This document shows, in pieces, positions 1-5,208 of a DNA stretch of 5,629 bases. Both the position numbers and the translations under genes were made by a program. This stretch comes from Candidatus Njordarchaeota archaeon. Lineage in GTDB: Archaea; Asgardarchaeota; Njordarchaeia; Njordarchaeales; Njordarchaeaceae. Each line of letters opens with the position of its first letter. Positions within the stretch are counted from its first letter, which is position 1. The notes under the pieces were generated by a model. That model did not search any database and was not told the DNA's origin. It saw nothing but the letters and a program-made list of their open reading frames with translations. The stretch spans positions 1 to 5,629 of the forward strand of contig JAHKLG010000096.1 in NCBI GenBank assembly GCA_029856625.1, in the 5' to 3' direction.

Positions 1-859
1 ATAATGGCTTCGCGAAAGGGCCTCTAACTTCTCTTCCTCTCTTAAACCAGTCTTCAAGCTCTTTGCATTCAATTATGATGTTTGGTCTTAAGATAGGTGG
101 ATTAGAGTCAAGTTTGACAATATTCAATACCTTGCCGCTATATACTAAGAAATCTGGTCTTAGAGCGGTATAAAGCACCCAAATTTTTCTTAGATCAATA
201 GAGTCTTCCCATCCTATTGGCCTAGGAGCCTCTATAAAGAAACTTAAATAACCCCTATCGATAAAATAAATAACCGCATTTGGGGGAATCCAACCAGTCT
301 TCTGCCTACCAGACCGACCTATCATTAAATATCTGAGCTCAGGATAAACGATTTTTCCTCCTCTTTCTCCTAATAATTTAAGTATAGTCACATAAACCCA
401 AGTCTGGTAAACTGATCTCATATTTGTTTTAAGAGATGTTCTAACTGCAGCCCCGGCCGTCTTTACAAACTCCTCTACACTAATTTTCCTTCTGAGTAGA
501 TCATATAGGTAAAAAATGATCTTCTTCATAAGATGATGCTCAGGGTCTTCGATAAAACTTTTAAGTTCTTTTGGAAGCAATTCTCCTCTTATATCAAGAA
601 TTTTCTCAGCCTTCATGAAAGCTTCTTTTAGAATTTTTACCCAAGTAATAGCAACATATAGATCGTCACCTACTTGTTCACCTACAAATTTTTTGCGCAA
701 TTCATCTCGAAGTTTTTCAAATCTACCTGCAAGTTCTCCTTTAAAATTAAAACTTCTATTAGGATCATATCTGTCCAAGAATTTGACGAGTTCATTATAT
801 GTATCCATCCAACAATTCAAAGCCATTAATGCCCACTTAACTAAGCTTTTTAATGTCAT
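1..859 (-). CDS. PD-(D/E)XK nuclease-like protein, C-terminus cut by window edge
   Basis: An open minus-strand frame runs from ATG at 859 to the left edge (286 codons, no stop). Residues 1-140 are charged and probably helical. At 150-163 there is an aromatic helix (VYQTWVYVTILKLL), like the helix that opens many McrC-like and archaeal PD-(D/E)XK nuclease domains. A beta-rich stretch with many aromatics follows (about 170-225), then RPDFLVY (234-240) and NIIIECKELEDW (260-271). D236 with E264-x-K266 fits the metal-binding core of the PD-(D/E)XK fold, so a DNA or RNA endonuclease role is inferred. The exact family is not recognised. A later ATG at 826 is possible, but ATG 859 fits a TATA-like box near 898-905 with a leader of about 17 bases. 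I see no clear Shine-Dalgarno sequence. The gene diverges from glmS. It could also be an inactive member of the fold, because residues beyond 286 are missing. Confidence 0.75.
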   Translation of the reverse strand, partial: MTLKSLVKWALMALNCWMDTYNELVKFLDRYDPNRSFNFKGELAGRFEKLRDELRKKFVGEQVGDDLYVAITWVKILKEAFMKAEKILDIRGELLPKELKSFIEDPEHHLMKKIIFYLYDLLRRKISVEEFVKTAGAAVRTSLKTNMRSVYQTWVYVTILKLLGERGGKIVYPELRYLMIGRSGRQKTGWIPPNAVIYFIDRGYLSFFIEAPRPIGWEDSIDLRKIWVLYTALRPDFLVYSGKVLNIVKLDSNPPILRPNIIIECKELEDWFKRGREVRGPFAKPL

Positions 860-897
860 TAACTTTAATGAATTCTCAAACCGGGAATGCAATAAAA

Positions 898-906
898 CTA
901 TTTAAG
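898..906. promoter_or_regulatory. Shared TATA-like element of divergent promoters
   Basis: CTATTTAAG read on plus is CTTAAATAG on minus, so both strands show a TATA-like box. Both have A-rich or purine-rich upstream bases that could serve as BRE (AATAAAA on plus, AAACGAA on minus). With the usual archaeal spacing of about 26 bases, transcription would begin near 929 on plus and near 876 on minus. Those positions fit the glmS TTG start at 963 and the nuclease-like ATG at 859. This is inferred from sequence and spacing only. Confidence 0.45.
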
Positions 907-918
907 TTCGTTTAATGA

Positions 919-934
919 GAGACGTTTTAGTCTC
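919..934. promoter_or_regulatory. Small inverted repeat at predicted glmS transcription start
   Basis: GAGAC (919-923) and GTCTC (930-934) are perfect 5-base inverted arms around a 6-base spacer. They cover the position where glmS transcription would start from the TATA-like box. A symmetric repressor site is possible, but 5-base arms can occur by chance. Confidence 0.2.
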
Positions 935-962
935 AGAGCATGTTATAGAGGCGGGGTATAAT

Positions 963-2780
963 TTGTGCGGAATTGGTGCATGTCTTTCTCTTATTAAAAG
1001 AAACATAGCTGGCAAGATATTAATCATGCTTAAGAATCTCGAGTACAGAGGATATGATAGCGCTGGGATAGCGGTTATTACGCCTGAGAACACCCTTGAT
1101 CTCAGAAAGGGAGTCGGGAAGATAGATGATTTAAAAAACAAGCTTCATTTTGATCAAATGGTTGGTTTTGTAGGAATTGGTCATACACGATGGGCAACGC
1201 ATGGAGGTGTAACTGAGGAAAATGCGCATCCTCATACTGACTGCGATGGCAGGATTGTAGTAGTACATAATGGAATCATAGAGAATTATCTTGAGATTAG
1301 AAAAGAGCTCGAAACAAGAGGACACAAGTTCCGTAGCGATACGGATACGGAGATAGTTCCGCATCTGATCGAAGAATTCATTAAAAGAGGAAACGATTTC
1401 TACGAAGCTTTTAAAAACGCTGTGAAAAAGCTAAAAGGGGCATACGCTCTGGCGGTGGTCTCAACTTACGAGCCTAATAAAATACTTTTTGCTAGGGTGT
1501 TTTCTCCGCTTGTAATTGGATTAGGCACTGATGAGTATTATATAGCAAGCGATATACCGGCTTTCTTGGAATGGACTAATAAAGTAATCATTTTAGAGGA
1601 TGGTGATATTGGATACGTATCCCAAGGAGGAGTTCTTATTGAAAACGTTTTTCTAAATAGAAGAGTTCATCGAGACGTAACCACGATACCCTGGACGAAA
1701 GAAATGGCTAAGAAGGGAGGCTTTCCTCATTTTATGCTAAAGGAAATTTTTGAACAACCCCAAAGTGTGAGTAGGACAATATTAATGGCAAGAAAGCAAA
1801 TAGATAGGTTCTTAGATTACTTAGAGAAGGCAGAAGAAGTGTACATCGTAGCTGCGGGTACCTCATATTATGCATCACTACATGGTCAATACGCTTTCGC
1901 GAAATATGGTCTTAGAAGCCGTGCAGTGGTTGCATCAGAGTTTATTGAAGAAGTAGGTGGATTCATAGGGAATAAAGATCTAGTAATTGGGGTCTCTCAA
2001 TCTGGAGAGACTGCGGATACCCTCTTGGCTCTTCGTTATGCCAAGAAGAAAGGAGCAAAAGTTGTTGCCATAACAAACGTTATTGGAAGCGCCATCACGA
2101 GGATATCGGATTATTCAATAATAATGGGGGCTGGGCCAGAAATCGGAGTAGCGGCAACAAAAACATTTACTGCTCAAGTTGCAGTATTAAATTACGCACT
2201 AATAAAATGGGCTGAGATGCATGGTTATGATATGGACGACGTTAAGAGGGTTTTCCTTAATAACATAGGTGAGAAAATTAGTAATGTATTGGAGAAAGCG
2301 AATTCATTGGCTAAGAAGTTATCTGAATGGATGGTACCCAAATCTAATGCCTACTACCTAGGTAGGGGTCTAGGTCTACCTATAGCATTAGAAGGAGCAT
2401 TAAAGATGAAGGAGATAGCGTATATTCACGCAGAAGGATATCCTGCGGGAGAATCTAAACACGGCCCTATAGCGCTAATAGAGAAAGATTTTCCTGTAAT
2501 AAGTATCGTCCTCAATGATCATTTGCAGGAAAAAATGTTGATAGCTATAGAAGAAATGAAAAGTAGAGGAGCGTACATAATTTCAGTATGCGAAGAAGGG
2601 ATGAAAAAGATTCAAGAAAAAAGTGATTTTATATTTGAGATCCCATCTGGTTTTTCGAATATTCTTGCTCCTCTTGTGTATATAATCCCTCTTCAGTTAC
2701 TGGCCTATTATACTGCCGTTAAAAGAGGCTGTGATCCTGATAAACCTAGGAACCTAGCGAAGTCTGTGACTGTCGAATAA
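963..2780 (+). CDS. glmS: Glutamine--fructose-6-phosphate aminotransferase (isomerizing), GlmS
   Basis: Converts fructose-6-phosphate and glutamine to glucosamine-6-phosphate and glutamate in the cytoplasm, the first step toward UDP-GlcNAc. The protein has 605 residues, close to the 609 of E. coli. The Ntn glutaminase domain comes first: Cys2 in MCGIGAC is the nucleophile once Met is removed. It is followed by LEYRGYDSAG (26-35), GHTRWATHGG (73-82), HNGIIENY (102-109) and SDTDTE (125-130). Two SIS isomerase domains follow: VAAGTSYYAS (296-305) with SQSGET (345-350), then LGRGLGLPIALEGALKMKE (466-484) and HAEGYPAGESKHGP (489-502). The tail PRNLAKSVTVE is the family's classic C-terminus, with Lys600 matching the sugar-binding Lys603 of E. 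coli. No key residue is missing. The TTG start puts Cys at position 2; an in-frame ATG at 915 would add 16 residues and lies upstream of the predicted transcription start. GAGG and GGGG at 948-956 may serve as the ribosome site. The gene leads a two-gene operon. Confidence 0.96.
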   Translation: MCGIGACLSLIKRNIAGKILIMLKNLEYRGYDSAGIAVITPENTLDLRKGVGKIDDLKNKLHFDQMVGFVGIGHTRWATHGGVTEENAHPHTDCDGRIVVVHNGIIENYLEIRKELETRGHKFRSDTDTEIVPHLIEEFIKRGNDFYEAFKNAVKKLKGAYALAVVSTYEPNKILFARVFSPLVIGLGTDEYYIASDIPAFLEWTNKVIILEDGDIGYVSQGGVLIENVFLNRRVHRDVTTIPWTKEMAKKGGFPHFMLKEIFEQPQSVSRTILMARKQIDRFLDYLEKAEEVYIVAAGTSYYASLHGQYAFAKYGLRSRAVVASEFIEEVGGFIGNKDLVIGVSQSGETADTLLALRYAKKKGAKVVAITNVIGSAITRISDYSIIMGAGPEIGVAATKTFTAQVAVLNYALIKWAEMHGYDMDDVKRVFLNNIGEKISNVLEKANSLAKKLSEWMVPKSNAYYLGRGLGLPIALEGALKMKEIAYIHAEGYPAGESKHGPIALIEKDFPVISIVLNDHLQEKMLIAIEEMKSRGAYIISVCEEGMKKIQEKSDFIFEIPSGFSNILAPLVYIIPLQLLAYYTAVKRGCDPDKPRNLAKSVTVE

Positions 2781-2802
2781 ATTCGTTGGAAAAGGGCGTG
2801 AA

Positions 2803-3999
2803 ATGAGAGAATTAATTTACATCGCTGTAAATGGGATTGGATTAGGACACGCGAGAAGGTCACATAGAATAGGTAAAGTCATGAAAGCTGCTGGCTATAA
2901 CGTTCTTTTTTCCACTTATGAGGACTCCCCGGCTGAGAGATTTCTCAAACAAGAGAATTGGAGAGTATTAACGGTTCCTGAACTTAGTTGGGTTCCTACT
3001 TTAGATGGAGGAATCGATAGGCCTAGAACAGCATTAAGAGTTTTTCAAGGTGCAAAAATAGTTTCTCAACATCTATCATTTGAATACAGTCTATTAAAAA
3101 CATTAAAGCCAAAGGTTGTGTTATCGGATATGAGGCTATCACCCATTATGTCGGCTGAGTTACTAAATATACCGAGATTCTTCTTGAGCTTATTCTTAAG
3201 TATGAGAAGGGCTCCTAAAAATAAGTTAAAACCATATGCAAGACTATTAGCTGGATTCCTTGAAAGAGTGGCTAAAAGATGTGATAAGATTTTTTTCACA
3301 GATTTTCCATTACCTTGGACAATTTACTATTATTTTCTTCCAGCAAAAATGCCTTCTAATATGATTTTCACCGGTCCAATAGTTGATGAGAACATAGAGA
3401 GAATTATTTCAAGTAATGACATAGAAACAGCCAAAGAGCAGGCTAAGGAAAACCTAAACTTAACAAGGTTTGATAAAGTGATTCTCTTCGTGCCCAGTGG
3501 TCATAGGGCGTCTCAGAAATTTTTCCTAGAAAACTTTCTTTCTCTCTTTCCATGCTTTAAAGAGATGAGTAGAAATAAATTCGTCTTAATACAGATAGGC
3601 TCGATAGGTAAAATTATAAGATTAAGAGAAAATGTCGAGATACTTAACTGGATTCCGAATAAAATGGATAGAATTCTCTCGGAATATTTTCTAGCATCAG
3701 ACATTGTTATAGGTCATTATGGGATGAATAAAGTTTTTGATTCCTTGGCAGCAGGAGCTATCTTTGCGGGTATAGTATCTAATGAACATATAGAGCAGCA
3801 AGGGCTCGCTAAGAGAATCACTGAACTTAAATTAGGCTTTATAATCCAAGACTTTAAGATCGATATTCCTCAAATTATCCATATAGTATCTGATAATGAC
3901 GAGTACTATTATCGTAGAATCAGGGCATATAATAAGCTAATGAAGAGCTATAAGCCTCTTGAAACTATAAGGCGAGAAATAGAAAATGTTATTTCTTAA
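2803..3999 (+). CDS. GT-B fold glycosyltransferase, MurG/GT28-like
   Basis: A complete 398-residue protein, probably a cytoplasmic or membrane-associated transferase using a nucleotide-activated sugar. The N-terminal acceptor domain begins with the glycine-rich loop NGIGLGHARRSHRIGKVM (10-27), typical of MurG-like and GT28-like enzymes, and contains VVLSDMRLSP (105-114). FTGPIVDE (189-196) marks the change to the C-terminal domain, which begins KVILFVPSGH (225-234). The likely donor-sugar pocket is at 299-340: SDIVIGHYGMNKVFDSLAAG, then EHIEQQGLAKR (328-338). In MurG a Glu sits in the corresponding helix; here D313 appears to take its place, and GHYG replaces the more usual HGG. There is no signal peptide or clear membrane segment. 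The start lies 22 bases after glmS, with a GGGCGTGA ribosome-site-like sequence at 2794-2801, so co-transcription is likely. Use of a glucosamine-derived donor is inferred from glmS; donor and acceptor are not shown by the sequence. Confidence 0.85.
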   Translation: MRELIYIAVNGIGLGHARRSHRIGKVMKAAGYNVLFSTYEDSPAERFLKQENWRVLTVPELSWVPTLDGGIDRPRTALRVFQGAKIVSQHLSFEYSLLKTLKPKVVLSDMRLSPIMSAELLNIPRFFLSLFLSMRRAPKNKLKPYARLLAGFLERVAKRCDKIFFTDFPLPWTIYYYFLPAKMPSNMIFTGPIVDENIERIISSNDIETAKEQAKENLNLTRFDKVILFVPSGHRASQKFFLENFLSLFPCFKEMSRNKFVLIQIGSIGKIIRLRENVEILNWIPNKMDRILSEYFLASDIVIGHYGMNKVFDSLAAGAIFAGIVSNEHIEQQGLAKRITELKLGFIIQDFKIDIPQIIHIVSDNDEYYYRRIRAYNKLMKSYKPLETIRREIENVIS

Positions 4000-4020
4000 G
4001 ATACCTAAATCAACTTAAGC

Positions 4021-4049
4021 ATCTTTCTTCATTTGGAAACTTCCTTTCC
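4021..4049 (+). terminator. Pyrimidine-rich tract, possible archaeal termination zone
   Basis: About 22 bases after the glycosyltransferase stop there is a stretch rich in T and C, with several short T runs and no preceding strong hairpin. Archaeal termination often relies on such U-rich stretches. An alternative U-rich tract (CTTTTTATGATTCTTCTTG) lies near 4310-4328. Which one is used, if either, is not decidable here. Confidence 0.25.
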
Positions 4050-4318
4050 TCGACTATCTAACAGATCAAAAACTTTATGAAAGCTGGGCTGGCGCGTACT
4101 ACTTGGATGATATAACCTAGAGTAAAGGCCATAAGAAATGGCTGGCTTAATATAAAATTATACTCTATTGAGAAAATAAAGTTTAGAAAGATCTTCAAGC
4201 AGCTTTTGAGTTATCGAATTAACAGAGCCAAACGGTGATGCATATTATCTGGGCTTCCATTAGAAAACATTGTGAATAATCTCTTTAATGGAAAACTTAA
4301 ACTATTATCTTTTTATGA

Positions 4319-4474
4319 TTCTTCTTGTATAATCTCTGGGAGAATGGTTATGCGTTATGGAACATTTTATTGGTTTTTGATATAGATGGAATTCTCGTAG
4401 AACCTAAAGAACAACGTATTAAGATGATGAAAATCCCCTCTGCTGAGATAATGATGATCACATGGGCCGGCTGA
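4319..4474 (+). pseudogene. Possible remnant of a HAD-family hydrolase N-terminus
   Basis: A short plus frame, open from just after TGA at 4316-4318 to TGA at 4472-4474, reads ILLVFDIDGILVEPKEQR across 4364-4417. In HAD phosphatases the N-terminal motif I is hhhFDxDGTLh, where the first Asp is the nucleophile and the second the acid/base. Both Asps are present here (4379-4381 and 4385-4387); the usual Thr is Ile. The frame ends after about 50 codons, far short of the 200 or more of the family, and has no ATG before the motif, so it cannot be a working enzyme. Its 3' third overlaps the C/D box sRNA. The match could be chance, because the bases beneath it (TTTTTGATATAG) are also TATA-like and may be the sRNA promoter. 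Confidence 0.3.
4374..4385 (+). promoter_or_regulatory. Candidate TATA-like box for the C/D box sRNA
   Basis: TTTTTGATATAG lies about 40 bases before box C of the guide RNA. Archaeal spacing of about 26 bases would start transcription near 4406-4411, giving a short 5' extension that would need trimming. The same bases are the ones that spell the HAD-like motif, so either reading may be coincidental. Confidence 0.25.
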
Positions 4475-4478
4475 TTAC
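4420..4478 (+). ncRNA. Archaeal C/D box sRNA, double guide for 2'-O-methylation
   Basis: All four boxes are perfect and in order. Box C is ATGATGA (4424-4430), followed by a 12-base guide (4431-4442) and box D' CTGA (4443-4446). A 4-base linker GATA (4447-4450) leads to box C' ATGATGA (4451-4457), a 13-base guide (4458-4470) and box D CTGA (4471-4474). Spacing of 12 to 13 bases between C and D boxes with a short D'-C' linker is the known geometry for archaeal sRNAs that bind L7Ae, Nop5 and fibrillarin. The guides would pair with CAGAGGGGATTT and CCGGCCCATGTGA. By the rule that the fifth base upstream of D or D' marks the site, methylation would fall on the fifth base of each: a G in the first and a C in the second. 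I could not place either target in rRNA or tRNA from memory. The outer stem is weak (G-U and A-U only), which is common in these RNAs. The RNA directly abuts the stop codon of the convergent kinase gene. Ends are approximate. Confidence 0.85.
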
Positions 4479-5065
4479 TCAAAAATTTCCATAAACAGTT
4501 TATCTAATTGCTTTTTCTTCTTAAATTTCCGTGCTGCGTCTGGTATTTTATCAAAATTTATGTAAGCAACTAACTTATTCTTCAAGTCTCCTGTTGATTT
4601 ACCCACTCTAATGAGGAAGCTAAGAAACTGAGTAACGTTACTTTTCTTGCCAGTTAATTCTTGTGCTCTCTCAAAATCGATAAAGAACACATATCCATTA
4701 TTAACGATGATATTCTTAGTCGGATTGCTTAGCTCGTCCAGAAATATCCCGATGCTATCTAATTTATATGCATTCTCTAGTAATACCCTAATCACCTTAA
4801 TTATCTCCTTTGGTGCCGCCTTATCCAAAAATTCACTGAAGTGTATTCCTGGTATGTACTCCCGGACAAGGATAGGGAAATTATTAATTATCAATAAATA
4901 GTATGGTTTAGGCGATGGGAACTCGTGTTTTTCTAAAAGTTTTAAGAAAGAATATTCTCTCTCCGCATTCTGAATAAATCCCTTATTGAATATCTTAAAG
5001 ACAATTCCGTGACTCGGAAGCGCTATAATCATTGAATGTCGTCCTTTAGACGTTATGATTTCCAT
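4475..5065 (-). CDS. Small RIO-like Ser/Thr protein kinase (COG2112-like)
   Basis: A complete 196-residue protein that resembles the small archaeal predicted Ser/Thr kinases related to RIO and ABC1-type kinases. The lobes can be followed in order. VFKIFNKGF (22-30) holds the likely ATP-binding Lys24. AEREYSFLKLL (34-44) is the C-helix region with Glu35 or Glu37. ILVREYIPG (65-73) is the hinge. LDELSNPTKNIIV (109-121) is the catalytic loop, and VFFIDFERA (126-134) is the DFG-equivalent with metal-binding Asp130. There is no activation segment or APE motif, as in RIO-like kinases. The His of the usual HxD is Leu109, so Asp110 or Glu111 would be the catalytic acid. The C-terminus (178-196) is Lys-rich, which may suit an RNA, ribosome or nucleotide partner, but the substrate is unknown. 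The single ATG start at 5065 is well supported. The gene is monocistronic, divergent from the CLC gene, and ends directly against the C/D sRNA. Confidence 0.85.
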   Translation of the reverse strand: MEIITSKGRHSMIIALPSHGIVFKIFNKGFIQNAEREYSFLKLLEKHEFPSPKPYYLLIINNFPILVREYIPGIHFSEFLDKAAPKEIIKVIRVLLENAYKLDSIGIFLDELSNPTKNIIVNNGYVFFIDFERAQELTGKKSNVTQFLSFLIRVGKSTGDLKNKLVAYINFDKIPDAARKFKKKKQLDKLFMEIFE

Positions 5066-5108
5066 TGTGAACCCTTACTTTTAAGGCCTCTGGAGAAAAT
5101 ATCTCTAT

Positions 5109-5118
5109 CATATAAAAC
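5109..5118 (-). promoter_or_regulatory. TATA-like box for the kinase gene
   Basis: On the minus strand, AGTTTTATATGA with A-rich bases before it (GTAAAAAG) lies about 48 bases upstream of the kinase ATG. A start of transcription near 5087 would give a leader of about 22 bases. I see no strong Shine-Dalgarno match before the ATG. Confidence 0.4.
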
Positions 5119-5137
5119 TTTTTACCCAAATTTTAGC

Positions 5138-5156
5138 TTAGATATATGTTTTTATG
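5138..5156 (+). promoter_or_regulatory. TATA-like region for the CLC channel gene
   Basis: TTAGATATATGTTTTTATG contains two overlapping TATA-like stretches (GATATATG and TTTTTATG). Either would start transcription near 5170-5180, some 30 to 40 bases before the ATG at 5209. GGGTG at 5192-5196 could be the ribosome site. The AT-rich context makes chance matches likely. Confidence 0.35.
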
Positions 5157-5208
5157 AGAAAAATGTATTAGATTTGGGGAAAAGTAATAACGGGTGTACA
5201 GACCAAAA

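Larger units (their letters stand above)
4000..4474. other. 475-base spacer without an intact protein gene
   Basis: All six frames are broken by stops at short intervals. What can be seen: the pyrimidine-rich tract after the glycosyltransferase; a GC-rich patch at 4083-4096; a small hairpin at 4127-4143 (GGCCAT, 5-base loop, ATGGCT; five Watson-Crick pairs plus one G-U); a HAD motif I-like frame at 4367-4405; and a C/D box sRNA at 4424-4474. Short plus-strand and minus-strand frames of 24 to 50 codons look protein-like in places but lack good starts. No tRNA, direct repeat or insertion sequence was seen. Confidence 0.7.

Noticed and set aside
529..545. GATGATGCTCAG in the nuclease-like gene as C/D boxes
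   Set aside because: It lies within coding sequence on the other strand, the last box C base is wrong, and paired D boxes are lacking.
615..905. Plus-strand 96-codon open frame
   Set aside because: It is antisense to the well-supported nuclease-like gene, is rich in Ser and Asn, and has no family features.
4101..4120. GGATGATA as a second C box
   Set aside because: It differs from RTGATGA at two positions and no CTGA lies at a suitable distance.
4058..4132. Minus-strand short frame reading MAFTLGYIIQVVRASPAF and onward (24 residues)
   Set aside because: It looks protein-like and continues upstream without a start, but it is too short, has no ribosome site and matches no family I know. Hydrophobic readings are common on the complement of AT-rich DNA.
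4239..4385. Plus-strand frame of 48 codons with ISGRMVMRYGTFYW
   Set aside because: It might be an earlier part of the HAD remnant in another frame, but it has no recognisable motif and no good start, so a frameshift cannot be claimed.
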